Position numbers and translations under genes: made by a program. From the NCBI RefSeq assembly GCF_026460885.1, contig NZ_JAOVZW010000013.1, forward strand, positions 310,001 through 374,000: a stretch of DNA of 64,000 bases. Direction: 5' to 3'. Shown piece after piece: positions 1 through 7,888 of the stretch (position 1 is the first letter of the stretch; every line of letters starts with the position of its first letter). This DNA comes from Chryseobacterium formosum (GTDB taxonomy: Bacteria > Bacteroidota > Bacteroidia > Flavobacteriales > Weeksellaceae). The notes beneath the pieces were generated by a model. The model was given only the letters and a program-made list of their open reading frames with translations. It was not told the DNA's origin and searched no databases.

Positions 1-688
1 GGTTACGCCTATTGGTATAAGTGATCTTTCCTTCCCTATCTGTAATAACTATCCCTTCAACTACAAGATCCAATATAGTCTGAAGTCTTTCCTTGCTTTC
101 CGTAAGATCCGTGTTGGCTTTATTCAGTCTTTCTTCTGTTTCTCTTAATTTACTATTTGTTGCTGTAAGTTGTTGATTGATTTTTAGTAGTTCCCTATTA
201 TTCCTTCTTAGTGATAATTTGTCAATTACCTGTTGAGCTAGTGTGCGCAGAGCTTTCTGTTGGATCTGATTCAAAAGCCTTGGTTTTTGATCTATTACAC
301 ACAGCGATCCTAAAGCAAAACCATCTTTGTCCAAAAGTGGCATTCCTGCATAAAATCGAATGTCAGGACTACCGGTAACAAGCGGATTTTCGTGAAAACG
401 CTGATCAAATTGAGCATCCTCAACCTGCATCAGTCTTTCAGGGTCTTGTATGGCATGAGAGCAGAATGAATGGCAACGGTCGGTTTGGTCAACAGCAAGT
501 CCATAATGAGACTTGAACCATTGCCGATCTTTGTCAACAAAGCTGATCAGGGCGATTGGCGTGTCACAGATAGCAGCGGCTATCTCCGTGAGATCATCAT
601 AGTCTGCCTCTTCATCTGTATCTAAAATACGATATGAACGAAGAGCTTCCAGCCTTTTCTGTTCATTCAAAAAATTCATTTCAGCCAT
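1..688 (-). CDS. GAF-domain sensor protein, probably histidine kinase (3' part outside window)
   Basis: The reading frame starts at ATG 688 (protein begins MAEMNFLNEQKRLEALRSY) and runs off the left edge, so about 229 residues are visible. Residues about 25-160 read as a GAF domain: DTPIALISFVDKDRQW and FYAGMPLLDKDGFALGSLCVID are the usual core strands. A charged coiled coil follows (about 165-205), then the start of a PAS domain (ILDLVVEGIVITDREGKI). In this family the next parts are normally HisKA and HATPase domains, which would make it a cytosolic sensor kinase without membrane segments; that part cannot be seen here. The divergent receiver protein at 1148 is a possible partner, which is an inference from position only. 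Confidence 0.85.
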   Translation of the reverse strand, partial: MAEMNFLNEQKRLEALRSYRILDTDEEADYDDLTEIAAAICDTPIALISFVDKDRQWFKSHYGLAVDQTDRCHSFCSHAIQDPERLMQVEDAQFDQRFHENPLVTGSPDIRFYAGMPLLDKDGFALGSLCVIDQKPRLLNQIQQKALRTLAQQVIDKLSLRRNNRELLKINQQLTATNSKLRETEERLNKANTDLTESKERLQTILDLVVEGIVITDREGKITYTNRRN

Positions 689-689
689 A

Positions 690-1147
690 AATAGGGTCAA
701 ATAAGAGTATTAAATTATAAGGGTTGCAAAGGTGTACAATTTCATCAATCTTTATTTCTGAATGGATATTCAATGTCCTCAACATGATTTTGCCTGATGA
801 AAATGTTCAATGAAATAAATCATTATTTTCTAAGTTTTCTCAGAGATATCAATATCAAGAACTCAAAAAAAATGATGTCCTATATATTTTGACTTTAAAA
901 AATAATGGTATCCGACTTTAACGTGATCCTCCTGAAATCACTAAACAAAAACTACACCAGCATTTTAATGACCAATTAGGATAGAAATGTCGCCGTGTCT
1001 TAGAAGTTTTTAAGATTCTCTTATTTGGAATTCATTCTTTTAGTTAAAAATAAATAATGACTCGCACCTGTCATAAAAATGTGAAAATTATGATGGAAAT
1101 TTTTGATTTTTTCACAATTATGGTTTTATTTTTGAAAGACAGTAGAT
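690..1147. other. Divergent intergenic region between sensor gene and response regulator
   Basis: There is no convincing reading frame in this 458-base AT-rich gap. It separates two divergent genes, so it should hold both promoters. Only the one for the response regulator is clear and is listed separately. An imperfect inverted repeat, GTGAAAA at 1081-1087 and TTTTCAC at 1109-1115, straddles the upstream side of that promoter and could be an operator. Confidence 0.5.
1103..1134 (+). promoter_or_regulatory. Flavobacterial-type promoter of the response regulator
   Basis: TTG at 1103-1105 and TATTTTTG at 1127-1134 match the Bacteroidota pattern TTG-N17-23-TAnnTTTG with a 21-nt spacer. The -7 box ends only 13 nt before the ATG at 1148, so the leader would be very short. 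The -33 element lies inside the inverted repeat 1081-1115, which could allow repression. Confidence 0.5.
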
Positions 1148-1510
1148 ATGAGAAAGATTTTTTTAGTTGAAGATGATCAGGCAATAAGAGAGGTACTTGA
1201 AATGGTTCTGTCCTCTGAAAATTATGATGTACAATCGTTTTCAACGGTCAGTGCATTTACGCAGAGAGATAGCAATGTAACTCCTGACCTTTACATTTTT
1301 GATGTGATGCTACCTGACGGATCTGGTATCGATCTATGCGATGAAATTAAAAATGATGTAGACAACAAAGATATTCCTATTATCATCATGAGTGCTCACG
1401 CAACACTAGATCATATCTGTCAAAGTTGTGATCCTGACGATTTTATTCCAAAACCGTTTGACATTGACGCACTCCTTTTGAAAGTGCATGAGATCATTGG
1501 AAATAAATAA
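1148..1510 (+). CDS. Single-domain response regulator (receiver only)
   Basis: This 120-residue protein is a complete CheY-like receiver domain and nothing else. The acidic pair D9-D10, the phospho-acceptor D52 in YIFDVMLPDGSG, S82 of the switch position and K102 in FIPKPF are all present. It has no DNA-binding output domain, so it should act by protein contact, for example in a phosphorelay or on a kinase. It is transcribed away from the GAF-domain sensor gene at 1-688, a plausible cognate kinase (inference). The start ATG at 1148 is set by the domain boundary and the promoter just upstream. Confidence 0.92.
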   Translation: MRKIFLVEDDQAIREVLEMVLSSENYDVQSFSTVSAFTQRDSNVTPDLYIFDVMLPDGSGIDLCDEIKNDVDNKDIPIIIMSAHATLDHICQSCDPDDFIPKPFDIDALLLKVHEIIGNK

Positions 1511-1541
1511 ATGTTTTTTCTTTTATGAATTGATATTTCGA

Positions 1542-1934
1542 TTATTTCTTATCTCTATTGATGTAGATTAATCTTTCGCTGAACTGAATTAGAATGACAC
1601 CACAGATGAAAAAAGCAAATATAAATTTGTACTGTAAAAATACGGTCAATATCATTGAAATAAGTTCATTACTAATGAAACTTATAAACAGCGGAATGCT
1701 TATCAGTGATAACACGGAGATTAAGCCATAGATCTTGATGTTAAGTCGGCGCTGTTGTTTTGATTCGATGTTCCGGATGATGTTCTGCGAAAATCCCAAT
1801 GAAAAACTATCGGTGTTTTCTTTCTCAAGATGACTGTCCAGAAAATCATAAACTTCCGAATCAGATTCCGACGTTTCCTGATAATTGTAATTTGCTTTTT
1901 GCTCTTCGGTGCTATTTTTTCTAGGGGTATCCAT
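1542..1934 (-). CDS. Two-TM membrane protein encoded downstream of ECF sigma gene (anti-sigma-like)
   Basis: The 130-residue protein has a charged soluble N-terminus of about 68 residues with the segment FSLGFSQNIIRNIESKQQRR, then two hydrophobic segments (about 69-88 and 96-118). Its start overlaps the end of the sigma-factor frame by 14 nt, so the two were one operon. Flavobacterial ECF operons often carry a membrane protein of this build that holds the sigma factor, and an anti-sigma role is inferred from position and topology. No zinc-binding anti-sigma motif is visible. With the sigma gene truncated, its partner may be gone. Confidence 0.6.
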   Translation of the reverse strand: MDTPRKNSTEEQKANYNYQETSESDSEVYDFLDSHLEKENTDSFSLGFSQNIIRNIESKQQRRLNIKIYGLISVLSLISIPLFISFISNELISMILTVFLQYKFIFAFFICGVILIQFSERLIYINRDKK

Positions 1935-2271
1935 CTTTCTGTAATTTTTCTTTTAATAATTTTCTGGCCCGCAGAAGATACACTTTTATAGTTCCTTCCG
2001 GAAATTTTGTGATCTTATGAACCTCCTGAATATTCAGTTCATCTAAATGATAAAGGGTGATCACAGTTTTGTATTGCAGTGGAAGCTCACGGATCAGCTT
2101 ATTTAAATAGGTATCAAATTCTTTTCCGATCAGTTTAGATTCCGGTGTTTCTGAAGTGAATTGGAAATCGATATTGCCCTCCAAATTATCATATTTCTTT
2201 TTGACTTCTTTCTTCAGATAATTAATGGCAATATTATAGGTGATTTTGGCGATCCAGGTCGTCGTTAACAT
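1921..2271 (-). pseudogene. ECF sigma-70 factor, C-terminal remnant
   Basis: The visible 116 residues begin exactly where an intact ECF sigma factor has the end of region 2 (TTWIAKITYNIAINYLKK) and contain a full region 4: LPLQYKTVITLYHLDELN, then EVHKITKFPEGTIKVYLLRARKLLKEKL. Intact members are about 160-190 residues, so the N-terminal 60-70 residues carrying regions 2.1-2.3 are missing. Upstream DNA encodes an unrelated SnoaL-like protein in another frame, so the 5' part was lost by a deletion or rearrangement rather than a point mutation. The ATG at 2271 is probably a fortuitous internal codon. The remnant could not bind core polymerase normally. Confidence 0.8.
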
Positions 2272-2563
2272 GGGTAAATTCCATAGAAGCTCTCACCGCC
2301 GCACGCTCATGCGTCCCGAAAATATCGTGGATGACAATCTCAATATCTGGACATACTATGAAAAGATACTTCATAATTTCCTGCAGACCTTTAGGACTAT
2401 CCTCCTGTCCAGGCGCCAGAGGAATATCTTTCCAGTCAGACATACAGATCTCATCCAGTATTTCCGGCTGTTTCAGCTTAAATGCGCCGTAAAATTTTGT
2501 TATGGTCTCTATTTCTCTTTGAGTTAAAGCTTTCACCATTGACCCATTGGCTTCATTTTCCAT
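2234..2563 (-). pseudogene. SnoaL/NTF2-like protein, 3'-truncated
   Basis: The protein starts at ATG 2563 and reads like a SnoaL-type NTF2-fold protein: an N-terminal helix (EIETITKFYGAFKLKQPEIL), W44 and a strand-rich part (DIEIVIHDIFGTHERAAVRASMEFTH). Around residue 97 it runs into sequence that in another frame is sigma-factor coding, and it ends after VNDDLDRQNHL. Family members continue for another 30-40 residues with the last two strands, so the C-terminus is lost. The junction lies at about 2255-2275. Family assignment is by pattern only. Confidence 0.6.
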
Positions 2564-2630
2564 TGTGCAATTGTTTAAATTATTTTCATTTGAAAGTATT
2601 ATAGATCTGATTCTTTTACTTATTTCAGAT

Positions 2631-3395
2631 CTAAAGATTAGAACCTCCGGAGATCTCTAAACGCTGTGCATTGATCCAGCCTGCCGCATCGCTGCATAAA
2701 AATGCTACTACACCTCCGATATCTTCAGGAAGTCCCACTCTTCCGAGAGCCGTCTGTGATGCCAGATATTGATTCATCTCTGCATTATCACGAACTGCGC
2801 CTCCCATTATATCTGTTTCAATTGCGCCGGGAGCTACAACATTGACCCTGATATTTCTTTTTCCCAATTCTTTTGCTTGATATTTTGTCAACACTTCCAT
2901 TGCGCCCTTTAATGCTGCATAAGCTGCAAAACCCGGTGTGGCGAAACGTGTAAGACCGGAAGAAACATTGACGATACCACCGAAAGGATTGATTTGAGGC
3001 AAAAGCTTTTGGGTGAGGAAAAATGGCCCTTTCAGGTGCACATTTTCCATTTCTGTGAACTGATCTTCAGTAAGATCTTCAAATTCTGCATAATGGATAA
3101 ATCCGGCGTTGTTGACTAGAAAATCAAATCTGTCTGTATTTAATTGAGACTGCAATTCTGATGTTAAAGTTTTTGTAAATTCATCGAAACTGGAAGAATC
3201 TGAAACATCAAGCTTTAATGCAATTCCTTTTTGCCCCAGTTCTTCAATTTGTTTTACAACTTCTTCGGCAGCTTCGTTTTGACTGTTGTACGTAAAAACG
3301 ATATCCAAGCCTTTTTTAGCAAGACTCAGTGCCATATTTTTTCCTAGGCCACGGCTTCCTCCTGTAACGACTGCAATTTTTTTTTGAGATGACAT
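2631..3395 (-). CDS. Short-chain dehydrogenase/reductase (SDR)
   Basis: The 254-residue classical SDR has the nucleotide-binding motif TGGSRGLG (residues 11-18), the structural NNAG motif, the catalytic serine in NVSSG and the YAALK catalytic pair. The substrate cannot be read from sequence; an NAD(P)-linked oxidoreduction in the cytoplasm is expected. The start is taken at ATG 3395 because MSSQKKIAVVTGG is the normal beginning of the fold; an upstream in-frame extension to 3440 would add unrelated residues over the promoter. The stop is TAG at 2631-2633. The gene appears to be monocistronic, and direct repeats upstream point to activator control. Confidence 0.92.
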   Translation of the reverse strand: MSSQKKIAVVTGGSRGLGKNMALSLAKKGLDIVFTYNSQNEAAEEVVKQIEELGQKGIALKLDVSDSSSFDEFTKTLTSELQSQLNTDRFDFLVNNAGFIHYAEFEDLTEDQFTEMENVHLKGPFFLTQKLLPQINPFGGIVNVSSGLTRFATPGFAAYAALKGAMEVLTKYQAKELGKRNIRVNVVAPGAIETDIMGGAVRDNAEMNQYLASQTALGRVGLPEDIGGVVAFLCSDAAGWINAQRLEISGGSNL

Positions 3396-3423
3396 ACTTC
3401 TGTTTTTTAATAATAATGTGAAG

Positions 3424-3482
3424 CAAAGGTATGTCGACAATGGAACGAGGATGTAGCCATATCCTATCTGTTTGTAGCCATA
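3424..3482 (-). promoter_or_regulatory. Promoter of the SDR gene with twin 10-bp direct repeats
   Basis: On the minus strand TACCTTTG (3424-3431) matches the -7 consensus TAnnTTTG, 29 nt before the ATG at 3395. No TTG sits at the right distance upstream. Instead TGTAGCCATA occurs twice on the plus strand, at 3452-3461 and 3473-3482, 21 bp apart, which puts both copies on the same face of the helix. Missing -33 plus in-phase repeats suggests an activator site, for example for an AraC-type regulator (inference). Confidence 0.5.
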
Positions 3483-3562
3483 AACAGAAATTGATGTGAT
3501 TACACTTTAGTCCTAGGTATTTCATCAATAAAATTTAAATGTAGTAACTTCGAATAAAAATC

Positions 3563-3781
3563 ATGAAAGTCTATTGATGTCACAATAGTTCGTCAGTCAA
3601 AATCAAATGGAATCTTCCATTTCTTCCGCGAATGGGTGAAACTCTGTCTGTGTCCGGACTTCTCTCGGAAAATCAAAATAATGAGCTTTGCAGGAATAGA
3701 GATTATTTTACCGTTACACATATCGCATGGTTTCCATCACGGCGGGAAAACCAGTCATTCGTTGAAATAATTTTGGAGTAG
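3563..3781 (+). pseudogene. Small conserved-looking gene with TGA at codon 5
   Basis: In one frame ATG 3563 gives MKVY, then TGA at 3575, then an open stretch to TAG at 3779-3781. That stretch contains KIKWNLPFLPRMGETLSVSG and YFTVTHIAWFPSR and ends FVEIILE. Alternating hydrophobic strands and a conserved-looking NLPF-P-GE motif suggest a real beta-rich protein of about 72 residues whose start was cut off by a nonsense mutation. Flavobacteria have many small proteins of this general look, but I cannot name the family. A start downstream of the stop codon (for example ATG 3629) would remove the first strand. Confidence 0.4.
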
Positions 3782-4064
3782 CATGTTATAACAGCTTCGT
3801 GACAAAAGGTTTTACGATGTGTCTTATTCATCTGCTGGCCGGAAGTCCAACAAAGTGATGTATTGGATCTATTTCGAATTTGATCATCAAGATGAATTAT
3901 GGGCTATTATTTCTCTGACAATCCTTTTTTCAATATTGATCCGTGGCCTAACTGCCACGCATGTTATGGAATATCTTAAAAAATAGAATAGCATCAATTA
4001 CTAGGACTGCTGAAGAAAAAGGCCTGATATTGTCGGGGCTAACGGCAATCTATTAAATTATTTT

Positions 4065-4160
4065 TTATTTGTGTTTTCCGTATTTGTTCCCTGTGCTGGA
4101 ATTTTTGTAAGTTCCTCCCTTATGAAAACTGCCTTTTCCACTTTTATAAGTACCGCTACG
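4065..4160 (-). pseudogene. C-terminal scrap of a small Lys/Gly-rich secreted-type protein
   Basis: Between a TAA at 4161-4163 and the TAA at 4065-4067 the minus strand encodes RSGTYKSGKGSFHKGGTYKN followed by SSTGNKYGKHK. GTYKSGKGSSHKGG-like and N-TGNHY-like tails are common at the end of short exported Bacteroidota proteins. No start codon or signal peptide remains, so it is called a remnant. The neighbouring stretch 3782-4064 shows no other recognisable coding signal. Confidence 0.4.
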
Positions 4161-4177
4161 TTAATACAAATTTTTTG

Positions 4178-4702
4178 TTAACGATAGTTTTTGTTTTTGT
4201 TTTTTTTATTTGCAATCATTAAGGCATTATTAAGTATATTTTTCAGATCTCCATAATTGTCAAGATGAGAAATTGTGAGTTCTAAAAATGGCATTTCCAT
4301 CTTATAAATTTTATAATTCTTAATATGAATTTTCAGTCGTTCTGAGCTGTGTTTTCCTATATACCGATAAAATTCAAAACGCTCAATATGTCGGAAGTAA
4401 ATAAATCCGAATTCCGCGGTCCATATTCCGTTTTTAGAAATTTTGAAAACTAATTTGCTTTTTTTAAGTCCACCATAAATGAAAAAACAACCTGTAATAA
4501 TTAATGAAATTCCGTAAAGTGTATGTGTTTTTATCAGAATGTAAAGCGCAAATATGAGTACTAGAAATCCAAAAATGGTTAAGCCAAAGGGTTGCTTAGT
4601 CTCGTAATAGTCATGATAAAATTCTTCTTTGCCCACTCTCAATTTCTTAGAAATGTGATCTTCATAATTGCGTCTGAAAACGGTGTAATTATTATCTGTC
4701 AT
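4178..4702 (-). CDS. Two-TM membrane protein of unknown function
   Basis: This 174-residue protein has a hydrophilic N-terminus, two adjacent membrane segments (about 39-58 and 62-78) and a C-terminal soluble part with alternating strands (LVFKISKNGIWTAEFGFIYF) that resembles the single-domain PH-like cytoplasmic part seen in small bacterial membrane proteins. It opens (downstream end) an all-minus array that runs from 11.3 to 4.2 kb and contains several immunity-type genes. I do not recognise a named family. The protein at 21478 has a similar layout, but no clear sequence identity. Confidence 0.6.
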   Translation of the reverse strand: MTDNNYTVFRRNYEDHISKKLRVGKEEFYHDYYETKQPFGLTIFGFLVLIFALYILIKTHTLYGISLIITGCFFIYGGLKKSKLVFKISKNGIWTAEFGFIYFRHIERFEFYRYIGKHSSERLKIHIKNYKIYKMEMPFLELTISHLDNYGDLKNILNNALMIANKKNKNKNYR

Positions 4703-4733
4703 TATTTAAGTTGGCAGGATTGATTGTATTTGG

Positions 4734-5372
4734 CTATATCTCAATTTTTAATTGTTCCAAAAGCTTTTTATTCATTTCAACAACAGATTTTCTGGTAGTT
4801 GCAGAATAATTAAGGTCTGCACCCGAAGAAATCAATAAGTCGAAAATTTGTCTTAAGTCTTCCACCGTTTCTTTTGCTAAAGGGCGGTCTTCAATTGTCG
4901 AACGATTTTGAATATCAGAACAGGCGCGCATTAATACCGAATTGCCATAACTGTCAACCGAATTAACGTCAGCTCCATTGTCAACCATCATTTTCAGCAA
5001 CGAGAAGGTTTTTTCAAAATGTTCTTTAACACCTTTAAGTTCATAAACGTCTTTTTTTTCTTCATTCCACGGGTCAACAGGATATTCGAATCGTGCCAGC
5101 GCTACTGTTGCCATCACCGCATCGTGAAGCACCGGCATTTTCCACTCATTTACAGATGTGGCATCAATGAAATTTATATCTGCCCCGTTTTCCAGAAAAT
5201 ACTTTACTGCCCAAAAGTTTCCTGTTTTGAAGGCGATTTGTAAAGGCGACTGTCCGTCATCTTTTTTTGGTGGTTGTTTAGCAATACAATTTACGAGAGC
5301 TGGTTGTTTTGTTATCAGTTCCTTTATTTTTTCAATCTCTCTTTTTCGGATTGCAGTAAACAGAGTTTTCAT
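4734..5372 (-). CDS. Ankyrin-repeat protein, immunity-like
   Basis: The 212 residues contain at least two ankyrin repeats: one at about 39-72 (DGQSPLQIAFKTGNFWAVKY then FLENGADINFID) and one at about 125-162 (LLKMMVDNGADVNSVDSYGN), with a final half repeat (LLISSGADLNYS). The N-terminus MKTLFTAIRKREIEKIKELI and the motif LVNCIAK are shared with the 227-residue protein at 10614, so the two are paralogues within one array. Ankyrin proteins of this size in such arrays often act as immunity or toxin-neutralising proteins; that role is inferred from context and no toxin gene is seen in the window. It is cytosolic, with no signal or TM. Confidence 0.8.
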   Translation of the reverse strand: MKTLFTAIRKREIEKIKELITKQPALVNCIAKQPPKKDDGQSPLQIAFKTGNFWAVKYFLENGADINFIDATSVNEWKMPVLHDAVMATVALARFEYPVDPWNEEKKDVYELKGVKEHFEKTFSLLKMMVDNGADVNSVDSYGNSVLMRACSDIQNRSTIEDRPLAKETVEDLRQIFDLLISSGADLNYSATTRKSVVEMNKKLLEQLKIEI

Positions 5373-5422
5373 TTTTTCTAAATATTATTTTTAGTTATAA
5401 CAAATTTTTTCCGCAGTCGATA

Positions 5423-5977
5423 TCATTTCACTATAATTTTTTTCGGAAAATTGTCAATTTCCCCAATTTCAAAATATTCGTCAAATTCTTCTTTTTGTTT
5501 GGTTTCATAAAAATCGATTATTTTTTCAAAAAAAGCGTCAAGTGTCGGTGCAATAACATTTCTATAGTTATCTGCGTGCCAAAATTCTATTAACTGCCCT
5601 TTATTGTCAGTAAAAATTCCTTGTAGGTCGTAGCAAATACTGTCGCCACCTCCGTTCTGAAAAATCGGGATCCAGTTTTCATTCCACCAATTCTTTATTT
5701 CAAAGTCAAGACCAATCATTGACGTCAGTTCAGAAGCGTCAAAAAGTGCCTGATGTAAAGGGATAAACGTAGAGTTGTTTACAAAGGCATCATAACAATT
5801 CGGTTTTTGTCCGTTCTTCCATTTGTACAGCAGTCGTAAATCTTTTGGAATTTCTATTTTATAATATTCCTGTAATTTGTCTAACTGAGAGTCGTCCAAA
5901 GGTTCGTTAAGTTCCAAATAAAATTCAGGTCTTGAAGTCAATAAATATTGATCTAATTTTTTAATAATTTCATCCAT
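5423..5977 (-). CDS. SUKH / SMI1-KNR4 family protein (immunity-like)
   Basis: The 184-residue protein fits the SUKH fold. It has an N-terminal helix, LDDSQLDKLQEYYKIEIPKD followed by LRLLYKWKNGQ, which is the family hallmark (a conserved helix then W-NG), a central acidic part with WIPIFQNGGGDSICYDLQG, and the strand that reads the ligand (DNKGQLIEFWHAD). SUKH proteins are known mainly as immunity proteins that bind toxin nucleases or deaminases of polymorphic toxin systems. Here it sits between an ankyrin protein and another small acidic protein, which strengthens the immunity-array reading; the cognate toxin is not in the window. Confidence 0.85.
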   Translation of the reverse strand: MDEIIKKLDQYLLTSRPEFYLELNEPLDDSQLDKLQEYYKIEIPKDLRLLYKWKNGQKPNCYDAFVNNSTFIPLHQALFDASELTSMIGLDFEIKNWWNENWIPIFQNGGGDSICYDLQGIFTDNKGQLIEFWHADNYRNVIAPTLDAFFEKIIDFYETKQKEEFDEYFEIGEIDNFPKKIIVK

Positions 5978-6020
5978 TTGTTACATTTGCTTTTTATGTT
6001 TTTCTAATAGTTCCTAAGTA

Positions 6021-6386
6021 TCATTCCCAGATTTCCCATTCACCATTTTGAAAGTCATATTTTGCGTATTCTCCGGAATCCGTAAATTCTGATGCTGTCA
6101 TTCCTACTTCAAAAATTGAGTTTTTGCTCCAGCTTGCTTTAAAAAAGAGGGCTTCTTTCGTAAGGAAAGCAGTTCCACGATCTTCATCCTGATGGCTGAA
6201 AGACAAACCATACTCATTTTCCTCTAAAAATTCATAGCCATAACTCGACAACCTCTCTTTTAATTCTAGAAATTGCTGTTCCGTAAATGCAACCAAATTT
6301 CCCTCGTTTTCGAAAAAGTTTTCATCATCTGTGACTTCTTCTTTTTGTTTGGTTTCGATTCTGTAAAGTGAAATGTCGTAACTCAT
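6021..6386 (-). CDS. Small acidic protein, unknown family, in immunity-like array
   Basis: This 121-residue acidic cytosolic protein starts MSYDISLYRIETKQKEEV, a beginning shared with several uncharacterised bacterial proteins found in gene arrays. A strand-rich second half contains GLSFSHQDEDRGTAF, and it ends YDFQNGEWEIWE. No catalytic motif is visible. High acidity, size and position beside SUKH and ankyrin genes suggest an immunity protein, but this is inference. Confidence 0.6.
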   Translation of the reverse strand: MSYDISLYRIETKQKEEVTDDENFFENEGNLVAFTEQQFLELKERLSSYGYEFLEENEYGLSFSHQDEDRGTAFLTKEALFFKASWSKNSIFEVGMTASEFTDSGEYAKYDFQNGEWEIWE

Positions 6387-6437
6387 TTTATTTATGGTTA
6401 TAAATGCTTTTTTAACTTCTGTGTTTTCATAGCTATT

Positions 6438-7625
6438 CTATTCACCACGTTTAATTAGATAATCACTCACTACTTTTCCTTCTGGTGAAATAATTAAGAC
6501 TCCCGATATGTAATCGTGATCATCATCCGACGCATATTCAATGGCAAAACCCTCGTTGCATTTCGCCGCACTTCTATAAATAAAAGTTACAGCAGGCTGA
6601 GACCATATGATTGCTCCTGTATTCACATTCAGGCTTTGCAACATTACAGGTCCATCTGTATTTGCTGTGGCGTAAGTTGCAATAATCAAATTTTTAGCAT
6701 CCTGATAAAGAAGTTGTGGTCTGAAAAACTTGCGATCAGGTAGCAGGTCTATACCACTTGGTTTTAAAGTGGTTTTGTCAAGCGTCATTTTCATCAGGTT
6801 ATCAGATGAAAACACGTCAAACTTGAGCCAGTTTTTGGGATATGTGCTGTAGATTGCTTTATTTGCCTCGTCGCGATCATTGGTCAGTAAATGTACTTTA
6901 GGTACATAATAATATGTCTTACCATCGTTTGCCATCAGATCAAAATAGTCATCATTAAGACTTATTTTAGCTATTCCGGAACTCATTTCAGGATGTTTGC
7001 TGAAAATAGATTGGGTCAACTCAACAAGCTTATCATTTTTACGATCAACGGTGAATATTTTCTCTCCGGGATAGGTCATATAAATAGTCCCGTCCTTAAA
7101 AACTTTGAAAGTGCTCTGGTACTGTTCAAGCCGTCTCGTACGTTCAAATACCAAATCATCTTTGAACTGTTTTTTGCTCACCGGATCAATGAAAACGGCG
7201 TGGGTATTTACATAATCTATGCTATTGTCTTTGCCCGCTATTCCTTCACGTCCCAGTCTTAAAAAGACAGCTTTGCCTGTATTCGTATTTTGGTAAACGA
7301 TTTGTCCTCCATAATAATCATATTTTATTTTTTCAGGCTCAGTTGAAGCTGCTTCGCTAGAGTTTTTTGTGAAATAATTGATCACTATAAAAAGTGTCAG
7401 TCCAAGCAATATTGCTGTTATTACAACTGCAGTCGTGTTTTTTTTCGCTATGGGTGATTGTACTGAAGCCTGATAAGGCGTATGATTAATGTTGATATTG
7501 ATGTCATCATTGTCAAGGAAATATTCGGTATCACAATTCAGACAACGAAAGTGATCCGTTTTGATTTCCGTCTTTTTTATGCTGCCGCAGTGAGGACATT
7601 TGATCGCTTTAATATTCTTTGCCAT
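6438..7625 (-). CDS. Zinc-ribbon membrane protein with large C-terminal domain
   Basis: Of 395 residues, the N-terminus is a zinc ribbon (C10-PHC-G and C28-LNC, two CxxC pairs), then comes an Asn/Asp-rich linker, one membrane segment (about 66-86) and a strand-rich C-terminal domain of about 300 residues that looks like a beta-propeller or PQQ-like repeat domain (GKAVFLRLGREG, GTIYMTYPGEKIF, GAIIWSQPAV). It is the first gene of a three-gene operon with a small membrane protein and an SPFH protein, 13 and 10 nt apart. Zinc-ribbon membrane proteins beside a YdjI-type SPFH protein recall the envelope-stress ydjFGHI cluster of Bacillus; a similar membrane-associated complex is my inference. Confidence 0.75.
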   Translation of the reverse strand: MAKNIKAIKCPHCGSIKKTEIKTDHFRCLNCDTEYFLDNDDINININHTPYQASVQSPIAKKNTTAVVITAILLGLTLFIVINYFTKNSSEAASTEPEKIKYDYYGGQIVYQNTNTGKAVFLRLGREGIAGKDNSIDYVNTHAVFIDPVSKKQFKDDLVFERTRRLEQYQSTFKVFKDGTIYMTYPGEKIFTVDRKNDKLVELTQSIFSKHPEMSSGIAKISLNDDYFDLMANDGKTYYYVPKVHLLTNDRDEANKAIYSTYPKNWLKFDVFSSDNLMKMTLDKTTLKPSGIDLLPDRKFFRPQLLYQDAKNLIIATYATANTDGPVMLQSLNVNTGAIIWSQPAVTFIYRSAAKCNEGFAIEYASDDDHDYISGVLIISPEGKVVSDYLIKRGE

Positions 7626-7638
7626 ATTCAGTGTAATA

Positions 7639-7878
7639 TTATAGTTTAGGATGAGCTTTGTTACCTGTTTTTTGATTGTAAGCCTGTTTGTTATTTCTTA
7701 AAAAAGTGCTGTAAACGATGCTCAATATCAGAATTGCCAAGCCAAGTAAAATCAATGTAGCACTGCTTCTAAGCATATTGTCGAAGCTTACAATATCAAT
7801 ATTCCAGATGCGTAATAGGATGACAGCTATTAATGCCAGACTCAAGAGCGTGATAAGAATTCCTATGATGTTTTTCAT
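7639..7878 (-). CDS. Small two-TM membrane protein in SPFH operon
   Basis: The 79-residue protein consists of two hydrophobic segments (about 3-23 and 38-60) joined by a short polar loop, with a basic C-terminal tail. It lies between the zinc-ribbon protein and the SPFH protein with gaps of 13 and 10 nt, so it is translated from the same mRNA. It probably helps anchor the complex formed by its neighbours. No family is recognised. Confidence 0.65.
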   Translation of the reverse strand: MKNIIGILITLLSLALIAVILLRIWNIDIVSFDNMLRSSATLILLGLAILILSIVYSTFLRNNKQAYNQKTGNKAHPKL

Positions 7879-7888
7879 TTTTCAATAT

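Noticed and set aside
5482..6360. Shared 21-base stretch coding ETKQKEE in the SUKH gene and its neighbour
   Set aside because: Low-complexity Lys/Glu codons can coincide; no further similarity extends the match, so no repeat or recombination is claimed.
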